This document shows positions 1 through 6,936 of a DNA stretch of 20,226 bases, one piece after another. The notes under the pieces are model-generated. The model saw nothing but the letters and a program-made list of their open reading frames with translations, did not search any database and had not been told where the DNA came from. The position numbers were made by a program, and so were the translations under genes. The stretch's first letter is position 1, and each line of letters begins with the position of its first letter. Source of the stretch: Prevotellaceae bacterium (GTDB lineage Bacteria; Bacteroidota; Bacteroidia; Bacteroidales; Paludibacteraceae); NCBI GenBank assembly GCA_031270565.1, contig JAISXJ010000109.1, forward strand, positions 1 to 20,226, in the 5' to 3' direction.

Positions 1-123
1 CCCAGAATTATTACCTGCCAAGTTCCGCCAGGAACACAAGGACAAACAGTGGATGTTGAAGTAAGAAGTGCAGATGATGCTACGCAAACTCTGTTTCTGG
101 AAAAAGAATTTACATATCAGTAG
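1..123 (+). CDS. C-terminal end of an IPT/TIG-domain-like protein (5' truncated)
   Basis: Frame 1 is open from the first base to a TAG at 121-123 and encodes 40 residues, so this is the 3' end of a gene that starts outside the window. The peptide has the look of the last strands of an IPT/TIG immunoglobulin-like domain: a 'VPPGTQG' turn, then 'VDVEV', and a final 'KEFTYQ' strand with the aromatic residue usual at the end of such domains. Bacteroidetes often place these domains in surface lipoproteins, but the rest of the protein cannot be seen. A strong terminator follows 29 bases later, so it is not part of the lysine operon downstream. The domain call is a pattern judgement on a short peptide. 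Confidence 0.55.
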   Translation, partial: PRIITCQVPPGTQGQTVDVEVRSADDATQTLFLEKEFTYQ

Positions 124-152
124 CCATCGGATATGAGTTCAGACAAACAGCA

Positions 153-174
153 AAGCCCCGTGAGGGGCTTTTTT
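153..174 (+). terminator. Rho-independent terminator of the upstream gene
   Basis: A perfect 7-bp stem (AAGCCCC / GGGGCTT) with a GTGA loop is followed directly by a T run. It closes the truncated gene at the window start. The same stem with a TCGC loop occurs at 19341-19358, behind the beta-helix lipoprotein gene. Confidence 0.85.
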
Positions 175-222
175 GTGTTCGTATTCAAATTAAATGCGTT
201 GACTTTAATCACCGAAAGAAGG

Positions 223-255
223 TATTGCTGTTGTCCCGTAAAAATTGTACATTTG
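223..255 (+). promoter_or_regulatory. Bacteroidetes-type promoter of the lysine fermentation cluster
   Basis: TACATTTG at 248-255 matches the Bacteroidetes -7 box TAnnTTTG. TATTG at 223-227 lies 20 bases upstream, which is the expected distance for the -33 TTG element. The start codon of the first cluster gene is 33 bases downstream of the -7 box, leaving room for a short leader. This is a consensus match only. Confidence 0.6.
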
Positions 256-288
256 CACACTTGATACAACACGCTTAAAATCCATACA

Positions 289-936
289 ATGAAACACAAA
301 CAGATTACCATAGCACAGGCTTTGGAAAAAATTCAGAGCGGCATGACCCTTATGGTCGGCGGCTTTCTGGCAAACGGTTCTGCCCTTACACTTCTAAATG
401 CTTTGGCAGAGAGCGACAAGAAAGATTTTACCGTCATCTGTAACGACACCGCCTTTGCAGACAAAGGTGTCGGAAGGCTTTTTGCAGAAGGAAAAGTCAA
501 AAAAGTTATCACCTCCTATCTCGGAACAAATAAACCAAGTCAGGATCAGATGCACGCCGGTACGCTTACGGTGGAATTTGTACCTCAGGGGACTTTGGCA
601 GAGCGTATCCGTTGTGGCGGTTGCGGTCTGGGCGGTGTGCTTACGCCGACAGGTACGGGAACACTGGTCGCAGAAGGCAAACAGACAATTCATGTTGACG
701 GACGCGACTATCTTCTCGAGAAACCATTACGCGCAGACATAGCATTGATAGGCGCCGGCAAGGGCGATGCCACAGGTAATCTCGTATATCTCGGCACCGC
801 CCAAAATTTTAATCCGCTTATGGCAATGGCAGCCGATTTGGTTATTGCCGAAATTGACGAACTTCTTCCGGTGGGCGCTATTGCTCCCGAACAGGTGCAT
901 ACACCTGCCATTCTGGTAGATTTTATTGCAGAATAA
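289..936 (+). CDS. atoD: CoA-transferase alpha subunit (butyrate/acetoacetate type, AtoD-like)
   Basis: This is a 215-residue protein, the usual length for subunit A of class I CoA-transferases (AtoD/ScoA/CtfA). The family signature with a double-glycine loop (MVGGFLANGS) is at about residues 21-30. The glycine-rich stretch GGCGLGG, about residues 109-115, and a following 'TPTGTGT' are also typical. In lysine fermentation the alpha-beta enzyme moves CoA from butyryl-CoA to acetoacetate, so that acetoacetate released by Kce can be thiolysed to acetyl-CoA. It is the first gene of the cluster, behind its own promoter, and kal follows after 29 bases. The beta subunit, which carries the catalytic glutamate, is not in the window. 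Substrate choice is inferred from the neighbours; the family call is firm. Confidence 0.85.
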   Translation: MKHKQITIAQALEKIQSGMTLMVGGFLANGSALTLLNALAESDKKDFTVICNDTAFADKGVGRLFAEGKVKKVITSYLGTNKPSQDQMHAGTLTVEFVPQGTLAERIRCGGCGLGGVLTPTGTGTLVAEGKQTIHVDGRDYLLEKPLRADIALIGAGKGDATGNLVYLGTAQNFNPLMAMAADLVIAEIDELLPVGAIAPEQVHTPAILVDFIAE

Positions 937-965
937 ATAATACAAATCATATACTTCCCAAATCT

Positions 966-1355
966 ATGAAGAAATCATTAATTCGTTTGCGCATGAGTTC
1001 TCATGACGCACATTACGGCGGTAATCTGGTTGATGGAGCGAAGATGCTCCAGCTTTTCGGCGATGTCGCCACCGAATTGCTTATCATCAACGACGGCGAC
1101 GAAGGTCTTTTCTGTGCTTACGACAATGTCGAGTTTCTGTCGCCCGTTTATGCCGGCGATTATATTGAGGCAACGGGCGAGATTGTAAACACAGGCAATT
1201 CGTCGCGCAAGATGGTTTTTGAAGCCCGCAAAGTGATTATGCCCCGTCCCGATATTTCGGCTTCCGCTGCGGATGTCCTAACAGAACCGGTTGTTGTTTG
1301 CAGGGCGAGCGGCACATGTGTTGTTCCCAAACAGTGTCAGAGAATCAAAAAATAA
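966..1355 (+). CDS. kal: 3-aminobutyryl-CoA ammonia lyase
   Basis: This 129-residue protein has the size and feel of Kal, a single hotdog-fold enzyme that removes ammonia from L-3-aminobutyryl-CoA to give crotonyl-CoA in the cytoplasm. The N-terminal stretch with 'SSHDAHYGGNLVDGA' at residues 11-25 and the segment 'FLSPVYAGDYIEATGEI' in the middle resemble the hotdog core of this family. The neighbours support the call strongly: atoD lies upstream and kce starts 5 bases after the stop codon, which is the arrangement found in lysine fermenters. The product crotonyl-CoA would be reduced to butyryl-CoA by a dehydrogenase not seen here. A generic MaoC or thioesterase role is the alternative, but context makes it unlikely. 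Confidence 0.85.
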   Translation: MKKSLIRLRMSSHDAHYGGNLVDGAKMLQLFGDVATELLIINDGDEGLFCAYDNVEFLSPVYAGDYIEATGEIVNTGNSSRKMVFEARKVIMPRPDISASAADVLTEPVVVCRASGTCVVPKQCQRIKK

Positions 1356-1360
1356 TTGTT

Positions 1361-2191
1361 ATGGAAAAATTAATTATTACCGCTGCCATTTGTGGCGCGG
1401 AGGTGTTGAAAGAGCATAATCCAGCCGTACCTTATACGGTTTCGGAGATTGTCCGCGAAGCCAAATCGGCGTATGATGCCGGCGCAAGCATCATTCATTT
1501 GCACGTGCGTTACGATGATGGTACGCCCACACAGGACAAAGCGCGTTTCAAGGAGTGCATAGATGCTATTAAGGCGGTGATTCCTGACGTCATCATTCAG
1601 CCATCTACAGGCGGGGCTGTGGGAATGACCAACGATGAACGTTTGCAACCCACTGAACTCAACCCCGAAATGGCAACCCTCGACTGCGGAACACTTAACT
1701 TTGGCGGCGATGAAGTGTTTGAAAATACCGAGAATACCATTAAATATTTTGGTAAAAGGATGATTGAGCGCGGCATAAAGCCCGAACTTGAAGTCTTCGA
1801 CAAGAGTATGATTGATATGGCGTTGCGTCTGCGTAAAAAGGGGTTCATCAACGACCCCATGCATTTCGATTTTGTGATGGGCGTCAACGGCGGCATCGAC
1901 GGCACGTTGCGCGATTTTGTCTTTATGCGTGGCAGTATTCCTCCTGAGGCAACCTATACGGTGGCAGGAGTTGGACGGTATGAGTTTCCGCTGGCGGCGC
2001 TTGCCATCATTGACGGCGGACATGTACGAGTAGGTTTTGAAGACAACGTTTATCTGTCGAAGGGTGTGCTTGCAAAATCAAATGGCGAACTTGTTGAAAA
2101 AGTTGTTCGTCTGGCAAAAGAATTTGGCAGAGAGATTGCCACTCCTGCCGAAGCCCGCCAAATTCTGGGCTTGAGAGCTGTTCTAAAATAA
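1361..2191 (+). CDS. kce: 3-keto-5-aminohexanoate cleavage enzyme
   Basis: Kce condenses 3-keto-5-aminohexanoate with acetyl-CoA and cleaves it to acetoacetate and 3-aminobutyryl-CoA. The protein is 276 residues when started at the ATG at 1361, the family's normal length. A longer in-frame reading from 1298 would overlap kal by 58 bases and add residues without family character, so I reject it. Metal ligands of the BKACE (DUF849) fold are visible: His46 and His48 in 'IIHLHVR', and Glu227 in 'GFEDN' near the C-terminus. The motif 'QPSTGGAVGM' (residues 80-89) is also typical. The start lies 5 bases after the kal stop, so the two are probably co-translated. Other BKACE members act on different beta-keto acids, but the neighbours fix the substrate. 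Confidence 0.92.
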   Translation: MEKLIITAAICGAEVLKEHNPAVPYTVSEIVREAKSAYDAGASIIHLHVRYDDGTPTQDKARFKECIDAIKAVIPDVIIQPSTGGAVGMTNDERLQPTELNPEMATLDCGTLNFGGDEVFENTENTIKYFGKRMIERGIKPELEVFDKSMIDMALRLRKKGFINDPMHFDFVMGVNGGIDGTLRDFVFMRGSIPPEATYTVAGVGRYEFPLAALAIIDGGHVRVGFEDNVYLSKGVLAKSNGELVEKVVRLAKEFGREIATPAEARQILGLRAVLK

Positions 2192-2296
2192 AGCACGTAC
2201 TTTATTTTCGGACAACTCATTAAAAACCTTTGGATTGACCGACCTAATCGGTTATTTATTAACAAAAACCAAATTAATAACCACATTGTATTTTTT

Positions 2297-3319
2297 ATGA
2301 AAAACATGTATCAGCGCCAATTATCAGACATTCAGTGTTTGATTGGCAACACGCCAATGTTGAAAATTCGCTATACCTACAAAGGCGAAGAGCGAACGAT
2401 TTTTGCAAAGGCTGAATATCGCAATTTTACAGGCAGTATAAAAGACAGAATGGCGTTTTTTATCTTTAGAGATGCCATTCAGTCGGGCACATTGCGACCG
2501 GGTATGAAAATAGCGGAAGCAACAAGTGGCAATACAGGCATCTCGGTGGTTGCTATCGGTCGTTTTCTGGGACACGAGGTAACCATATTTATGCCAGACT
2601 GGATGAGTATTGAACGCATTAATATTATGAGAAGTTTCGGTGCAGTCGTGCGATTGGTATCGAAAGAGGAGGGCGGATTTTTGGGAAGTATTGCCATGTC
2701 TGACGCAGTCAAGGCAAACGATCCCGACAATGTCTTCCTGCCCAGACAGTTTGATAATGACAAAAACTGCAAGGCTCACTTCTTTTCTACGGGACCGGAG
2801 ATTTTCAGTCAAATGAATGCATTCAACGTCATACCCGATGCCTTTGTTGCCGGAGTGGGGACTGGAGGCACAGTGATGGGGGCAGGCTCTTTTCTACGGG
2901 AGACCTATCCTCATATCAAGGTACATCCGCTGGAGCCGCTTAGCTCACCTACACTGTCGGTGGGGCATAAGGTCGGCAAACACCGCATACAGGGTATTTC
3001 CGATGAATTTATTCCATCCATTGTTAAAATAGATCAGCTTGACGAGATTGTCGGCGTGGATGATGGAGATGCCATTGTTATGGCGCAGCGCCTTGCCGAA
3101 TCGTTTGGTCTGGGTGTGGGAATATCTTCGGGAGCAAACTTCCTCGGAGCTGTCGCACTGCAAAACAAGTTTGGCAAAGATTACTCCGTCGTTACCGTTT
3201 TTGCCGATGATAACAAAAAATATCTGTCCACCGACTACGCCAAGCCTGAGCCGGTACAGCAGAGTTTTTTGAGCAAAGACATCACTCTGGTACGTATGGA
3301 AGCTATGCCCTGTTATTAG
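2297..3319 (+). CDS. PLP-dependent cysteine synthase-family enzyme in the lysine cluster
   Basis: This 340-residue protein is a fold-type II PLP enzyme. Lys49 in 'NFTGSIKDR' is the expected Schiff-base lysine. 'EATSGNTG' (about residues 74-81) is the substrate-binding loop, 'GVGTGGT' the phosphate-binding loop, and 'GISSGA' the late serine motif. It differs from housekeeping CysK: the usual NPxGSVKDR is NFTGSIKDR, EPTSGNTG has alanine for proline, and the 'IQGIG' region reads IQGISDEF. The last 35 or so residues are a tail I do not recognise. It sits inside the lysine fermentation cluster, 105 bases after kce and 86 before kdd. It may be a true cysteine synthase, but the location suggests action on an amino acid of this pathway or supply of cysteine for the iron-sulfur enzyme. 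The function is unassigned. OrtB is unlikely on length and lack of an OrtA partner. Confidence 0.75.
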   Translation: MKNMYQRQLSDIQCLIGNTPMLKIRYTYKGEERTIFAKAEYRNFTGSIKDRMAFFIFRDAIQSGTLRPGMKIAEATSGNTGISVVAIGRFLGHEVTIFMPDWMSIERINIMRSFGAVVRLVSKEEGGFLGSIAMSDAVKANDPDNVFLPRQFDNDKNCKAHFFSTGPEIFSQMNAFNVIPDAFVAGVGTGGTVMGAGSFLRETYPHIKVHPLEPLSSPTLSVGHKVGKHRIQGISDEFIPSIVKIDQLDEIVGVDDGDAIVMAQRLAESFGLGVGISSGANFLGAVALQNKFGKDYSVVTVFADDNKKYLSTDYAKPEPVQQSFLSKDITLVRMEAMPCY

Positions 3320-3405
3320 GCTTCTTCTCTACGGAGACGATAAAGCAGATATGTTTATTTTATTACCAATATTATTTACCTAATTATTTTACTACCATTT
3401 TTATT

Positions 3406-4449
3406 ATGCAAAAAAAAGGAAACAAGTACGGCACGCATCGCGTGATTGAACCCAAAGGGGTATTGCCGCAACCTGCTAACAAACTCGACAATAATATGGA
3501 CGAGATTTACGACAATGAGATTCTGATTGACGTGCAAACGCTTAACATTGACAGCGCATCGTTCACGCAGATTGAAGAACAGGCGGGCGGCGACAAGAAA
3601 AAGATTGCCGAAATTATGCTTGATATTGTGGCAAAACAGGGCAAACATCGTAATCCCGTAACCGGCTCGGGCGGGATGTTACTTGGAACGGTTGAAAAAA
3701 TCGGCGATGCTTTGAAAGATAAAATTGACCTGAAAGTGGGCGATAAGATTGCCACATTGGTTTCGTTATCGCTTACGCCACTGCGTATTGACAAAATTAA
3801 GGAGATTCGCGCAGATGTTGATCAGGTTGACATTGACGGTAAAGCCATCCTGTTTGAGAGTGGCATTTATGCAAAAATCCCAAGTGATTTGCCTGAAAAA
3901 CTGGCTCTTTCGGCATTGGACGTGGCAGGCGCACCCGCGCAAACAGCCAAACTGGTGAAACCCGGCGACACGGTACTGATTATTGGCGCCGGCGGAAAAT
4001 CGGGTATGTTGTGCTGTTACGAAGCAAAGAAACGCGCAGGCGTTACCGGAAAAGTTATCGGGCTGTGTCATAGCCAAAAGTCAACCGAACGTTTGAAGCA
4101 ACTCAATTTCTGCGATTATGTCTTTGCCGCCGACGCTACTCAACCCGTGTCTGTGCTGGAAGAAATTGAACGCATCACCAACGGTCAACTTTGCGATATC
4201 ACAATTAATAATGTGAATATCACCGACACCGAAATGACCTCTATCCTGTGTACAAAAGATACGGGATTGGTTTATTTCTTCTCAATGGCAACGAGCTTTA
4301 CCAAAGCAGCGCTTGGCGCTGAGGGTGTTGGCAGCGATGTAACGATGATTGTCGGTAACGGCTATACCAAAGGTCACGCCGAGATAACGCTGCAGGAATT
4401 GCGCGAAAATGCGGAATTACGCAAGATTTTCACCGAACTCTATGCCTGA
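3406..4449 (+). CDS. kdd: L-erythro-3,5-diaminohexanoate dehydrogenase
   Basis: Kdd oxidatively deaminates 3,5-diaminohexanoate to 3-keto-5-aminohexanoate with NAD, feeding Kce. The 347-residue length fits the family. The N-terminal 'KKGNKYGTHRVIEPKGVLPQ' stretch is characteristic. A GroES-like half is followed by a Rossmann motif 'IIGAGGKSG' at residues 192-200. The segments 'NPVTGSGGMLLG' and 'ALDVAGAPAQT' match the alcohol dehydrogenase-like architecture without obvious zinc cysteines. It lies 86 bases downstream of the PLP enzyme gene. A composite hairpin and a MITE-like element separate it from kamA. No promoter of the Bacteroidetes type was found directly upstream, so it is probably read with the upstream genes. 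Confidence 0.92.
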   Translation: MQKKGNKYGTHRVIEPKGVLPQPANKLDNNMDEIYDNEILIDVQTLNIDSASFTQIEEQAGGDKKKIAEIMLDIVAKQGKHRNPVTGSGGMLLGTVEKIGDALKDKIDLKVGDKIATLVSLSLTPLRIDKIKEIRADVDQVDIDGKAILFESGIYAKIPSDLPEKLALSALDVAGAPAQTAKLVKPGDTVLIIGAGGKSGMLCCYEAKKRAGVTGKVIGLCHSQKSTERLKQLNFCDYVFAADATQPVSVLEEIERITNGQLCDITINNVNITDTEMTSILCTKDTGLVYFFSMATSFTKAALGAEGVGSDVTMIVGNGYTKGHAEITLQELRENAELRKIFTELYA

Positions 4450-4462
4450 TTTTCATGAGAAA

Positions 4463-4520
4463 AGGCTGTAAATATGGCACATATATGGCAGTGTCTCCTG
4501 TGGAGACACTGCCACAGCCT
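4463..4520 (+). repeat. Composite inverted repeat behind kdd
   Basis: An inner perfect 12-bp stem (4487-4498 with 4502-4513, loop TGT) sits inside an outer 7-bp pairing, AGGCTGT at 4463-4469 with ACAGCCT at 4514-4520. No T run follows on the plus strand, so it is not a standard terminator. It could be an RNA-stabilising 3' hairpin for the upstream operon or an inserted repeat. Confidence 0.7.
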
Positions 4521-4631
4521 GCTCTGAAACCGGATAACACAATGAGCTGCACGCAGATATGTCGAATTGACCCTTAATGATTGTTCGTAAATCGAAAGAA
4601 ATGCGCGAATGATTGAAAAAACCGTATGTAA
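4521..4631. other. Intergenic stretch without recognisable content
   Basis: This stretch between the composite hairpin and the MITE-like element holds no convincing open frame, promoter box or structured element that I can support. Confidence 0.5.
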
Positions 4632-4753
4632 GGGGGCGTCTAAAAATTAGATTTTTCAAGGCTTGCGATTGAGGTAAAAGCGGAGTTTACTAACGTAAAT
4701 GAGCATTTTACCGAAAGAGCGTAACGCAGAAAAAGCAATTTTTAGAAGTTCCC
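4632..4753. mobile_element. MITE-like 122-bp element upstream of kamA
   Basis: The ends form a terminal inverted repeat: 4632-4648 and the complement of 4737-4753 agree at 14 of 17 positions, with TCTAAAAATT identical. Inside, GGTAAAA (4673-4679) pairs with TTTTACC (4706-4712), and TTTAC (4686-4690) pairs with GTAAA (4695-4699), giving an imperfect central hairpin. There is no open frame in it. The element ends 19 bases before the kamA start codon, so it must form part of the kamA leader or carry its promoter. No clear target-site duplication was seen. The mobile-element reading is an inference from its shape. Confidence 0.55.
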
Positions 4754-4772
4754 ATAACCTGAAGAATGAATT

Positions 4773-6029
4773 ATGAAAGACACAAACAGAAAAATATTAT
4801 TTCCAAATGTAACCGATGAACAGTGGAACGACTGGAAATGGCAGGTGCGTAACCGCATTGAAACATTGGATGAGTTAAAGAAATACATTCCCCTGACCAA
4901 AGAGGAGGAAGAGGGTGTTTCAAAATCGCTTGAGACGTTGCGTATGGCGATTACGCCCTACTATCTATGCCTCATTGACCTGGATAATCCTCATTGTCCG
5001 GTACGCAAACAGGCTATCCCGACAGGTTTGGAAACGCGCCATTCGGCGGCTGACCTGCTTGACCCGCTGCACGAGGACGAGGATTCTCCGGCGCCCGGTC
5101 TGACACACCGCTATCCCGACCGCGTTTTGTTGCTCATCACCGACATGTGCTCGATGTACTGCCGTCATTGCACGCGCCGGCGCTTTGCCGGACAGCGTGA
5201 TGCCGCTATCAACAACAACGCTATCGATCAGGCAATTGATTACATCGCACGGACGCCGCAGGTACGCGACGTACTGCTCTCAGGTGGAGACGCCCTGATG
5301 GTGAGCGACGAGCATTTAGAGGCGATTATCAAACGTTTACGAGCCATTCCGCACGTGGAAATCATTCGTATCGGCTCGCGTGTGCCGGTGGTCTGTCCTC
5401 AGCGCATTACCGACAGTTTGGTGAATATGCTCAGAAAATACCACCCAATATGGCTTAATACCCATTTCAATCATTCACAGGAGATTACAGCGGAATCGAT
5501 AGCTGCATGCGCCAAAATGGCTGATGCGGGGATACCGCTGGGAAATCAGTCGGTACTTCTGCGCGGCGTGAACGATTGCGTTCACGTTATGAAACACCTT
5601 GTTCACGATTTGGTGAAAATGCGGGTACGTCCTTACTACATCTATCAGTGCGACCTATCAATGGGACTGGAGCATTTTCGTACGCCTGTATCCAAAGGAA
5701 TTGAGATTATTGAGAATCTGCGCGGACATACTTCCGGTTATGCGGTGCCTACCTTTGTGGTGGATGCGCCGGGGGGAGGGGGAAAAACGCCCGTGATGCC
5801 GACTTATATCATTTCTCAAAGTCCGAGTAGAGTCGTGTTGCGCAATTTTGAAGGCGTCATCACCACCTATACGGAGCCTATCGGTTATCGCGAGGAGTGT
5901 CATTGTCCCGACTGCACCAATTCTCACACGGAAGAAGGTGGCGTAGCGTCGCTTTTGAAAGGAGACAGACTGGCTCTTGAGCCTGAACGGTTGGCGCGTA
6001 AAGAGCGTCATCGACATGCTAACGATTAG
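4773..6029 (+). CDS. kamA: L-lysine 2,3-aminomutase
   Basis: KamA interconverts L-lysine and L-beta-lysine using S-adenosylmethionine, a [4Fe-4S] cluster and PLP. The 418-residue protein shows the radical SAM motif CxxxCxxC at Cys126, Cys130 and Cys133. The PLP lysine is Lys338 in 'PGGGGK'. Asp294 and Asp331 match the two aspartates that bind the substrate epsilon-amino group in the Clostridium subterminale enzyme (293 and 330). Zinc-site cysteines are present at 269, 376, 378 and 381. These features, and the full C-terminal domain, separate it from the shorter EpmB/YodO-type relatives. It is the first step of the pathway whose later steps lie upstream. A terminator follows at 6073. The MITE-like element ends 19 bases before the start codon. 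Confidence 0.95.
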   Translation: MKDTNRKILFPNVTDEQWNDWKWQVRNRIETLDELKKYIPLTKEEEEGVSKSLETLRMAITPYYLCLIDLDNPHCPVRKQAIPTGLETRHSAADLLDPLHEDEDSPAPGLTHRYPDRVLLLITDMCSMYCRHCTRRRFAGQRDAAINNNAIDQAIDYIARTPQVRDVLLSGGDALMVSDEHLEAIIKRLRAIPHVEIIRIGSRVPVVCPQRITDSLVNMLRKYHPIWLNTHFNHSQEITAESIAACAKMADAGIPLGNQSVLLRGVNDCVHVMKHLVHDLVKMRVRPYYIYQCDLSMGLEHFRTPVSKGIEIIENLRGHTSGYAVPTFVVDAPGGGGKTPVMPTYIISQSPSRVVLRNFEGVITTYTEPIGYREECHCPDCTNSHTEEGGVASLLKGDRLALEPERLARKERHRHAND

Positions 6030-6072
6030 TGGGCTGTCTCAAAAGCTGTCCAGTTGTCAGAGTGTAGCTATT

Positions 6073-6091
6073 AGCCGTTTACGGCTTTTTT
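6073..6091 (+). terminator. Rho-independent terminator after kamA
   Basis: AGCCG (6073-6077) pairs with CGGCT (6082-6086) around a four-base loop and runs into six T. It lies 44 bases after the kamA stop and closes the lysine cluster, so kamDE do not follow in the same transcript. Confidence 0.75.
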
Positions 6092-6173
6092 GAACACAGA
6101 TACCGCAGATTAGACACGATTTTCACAGATAGAAATCTGACGTTTATCTGTTAAATCTGTGTCATCTGTGTTC
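6092..6173. repeat. ACAGAT/ATCTGT interspersed inverted repeat
   Basis: The ends GAACACAGAT (6092-6101) and ATCTGTGTTC (6164-6173) are a perfect 10-bp inverted repeat, and the interior contains several more ACAGAT and ATCTGT copies. A 15-base piece of its right end recurs in reverse orientation at 14698-14712, and a related ATCTGTGG fragment lies near 13841. It is therefore a dispersed repeat, not a gene. Confidence 0.6.
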
Positions 6174-6214
6174 TGTTTTTCCTTTGATATTTATGCCCTA
6201 ACGGGCAAAACTAC

Positions 6215-6242
6215 ACTGAAAACTGATAACTGATAACTAAAA
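6215..6242. repeat. Heptamer tandem repeat (ACTGATA type)
   Basis: Four consecutive 7-bp units read ACTGAAA, ACTGATA, ACTGATA, ACTAAAA. The array ends six bases before the -7 box of the toxin-antitoxin promoter. The nearly identical arrangement lies upstream of the nuclease gene at 13866-13893. Confidence 0.75.
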
Positions 6243-6248
6243 AAGAAG

Positions 6249-6256
6249 TACCTTTG
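6249..6256 (+). promoter_or_regulatory. -7 promoter box of the toxin-antitoxin operon
   Basis: TACCTTTG matches TAnnTTTG and lies 33 bases before the antitoxin start codon. The -33 position falls in the heptamer array and has no clear TTTG. Confidence 0.55.
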
Positions 6257-6288
6257 TGTTGACGAATAATTTATAAAAAATAAAAGTT

Positions 6289-6510
6289 ATGGATGCCATA
6301 CAATTTATTACAGACTACGAAGGAAAGAAAATTTCCGCCGTTGTGCCTTACAGACATTGGCAAACGATGAACGCCCGATACATAAAATTGCAGAACAAAT
6401 TATCTGTCCTGCTCGGTATTCAGGAGGGTATAACGGAAATTTTATCGGCAAAGCAAAACGCTTTGGAACTTCAAACCTTATCCGATTTTCTTGATGAGTG
6501 CAACCATTAG
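6289..6510 (+). CDS. Putative antitoxin of a type II toxin-antitoxin pair
   Basis: This is a 73-residue protein encoded directly upstream of and overlapping a RelE/ParE-like toxin gene, the usual position of the antitoxin. The N-terminal 'FITDYEGKKISAVVPYRHWQTM' region (split here: strand, then 'VVPYRHWQTM') resembles the beta strand and helix of Phd/YefM-like proteins, where 'vViP.eeyeel' is typical. The rest is a long charged helix, likely the part that wraps the toxin. It would neutralise the toxin and probably repress the operon. I recognise no specific family with certainty, so the assignment rests mostly on gene order. A -7 box lies 33 bases upstream. Confidence 0.6.
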   Translation: MDAIQFITDYEGKKISAVVPYRHWQTMNARYIKLQNKLSVLLGIQEGITEILSAKQNALELQTLSDFLDECNH

Positions 6511-6865
6511 AGTTACGAGGTCGTTTAAGCGGCAGGCGAAATCCTTGCTGAAAAAATACCCTTCGTTGCAGTCGGAGTTAAAACAGTTGAATGGGATATT
6601 GGAAGAAAATCCGCATTTTGGAACGGAAATCACTCACGGTGTTTATAAAATTCGACTTGCGATAAAGAGCAAGGGCAAGGGCAAAAGCGGTGGTGCGAGG
6701 GTTATATCCTATCATTCCGACGAACCCCTCGTCATAGGCATTACTGACGAAACAAACGAAAATGTACTTGCGGTAAATCTTATCGCCATATATGATAAAT
6801 CGGAAACGGAAAATATTGACGATTCGGAAATCCGCTATTTGATAAGCAATATGGCGTTTGATTAG
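6494..6865 (+). CDS. RelE/ParE-family toxin (putative mRNA interferase)
   Basis: The protein has 123 residues when started at the ATG at 6494, which overlaps the antitoxin gene by 17 bases; a TTG three bases earlier would add one residue. The order of elements fits a RelE/HigB-type toxin: an N-terminal 'FKRQAKSLLKKYPSL' helix, a strand around 'GVYKIRLAI', then 'GKGKSGGARVISY' at about residues 60-72, a glycine-rich turn and strand highly typical of this superfamily. The final 45 residues carry further strands and a helix. Such toxins cleave ribosome-bound mRNA, although some ParE relatives block gyrase. The overlap implies translational coupling with the antitoxin. A long hairpin follows at 6895. 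Confidence 0.75.
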   Translation: MSATIRVTRSFKRQAKSLLKKYPSLQSELKQLNGILEENPHFGTEITHGVYKIRLAIKSKGKGKSGGARVISYHSDEPLVIGITDETNENVLAVNLIAIYDKSETENIDDSEIRYLISNMAFD

Positions 6866-6894
6866 AAATTCATCTTTTTGAATATTAGCTTTCT

Positions 6895-6936
6895 CCTGCT
6901 CCCGCAGATTTGTAATCTGTGGGAGTAGGTGTTTTT
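6895..6936 (+). terminator. Long hairpin and T run behind the toxin gene
   Basis: Positions 6895-6910 pair with 6914-6929 around a TGT loop (about 16 bp, two G-U pairs) and a run of five T follows at 6932-6936 after two bases. It fits a terminator for the toxin-antitoxin operon, but it may equally be the first member of the hairpin swarm that follows. Confidence 0.55.

Noticed and set aside
1298..1360. Extended N-terminus for kce
   Set aside because: It would overlap kal by 58 bases and adds residues without family resemblance; the ATG at 1361 gives the normal length and puts the metal histidines at 46 and 48.
2297..3319. OrtB (2-amino-4-ketopentanoate thiolase subunit) as identity of the PLP enzyme
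   Set aside because: At 340 residues it seems too short, its motifs are those of cysteine synthase, and no OrtA-like partner gene is adjacent.
4773..6029. EpmB-type elongation factor P aminomutase
   Set aside because: The two substrate aspartates, the zinc cysteines of the C-terminal part, the full length and the pathway neighbours all point to true lysine 2,3-aminomutase.
6030..6045. GGGCTGTCTCAAAA as one end of an inserted element
   Set aside because: No matching inverted end was found downstream within the window, so an element cannot be supported.
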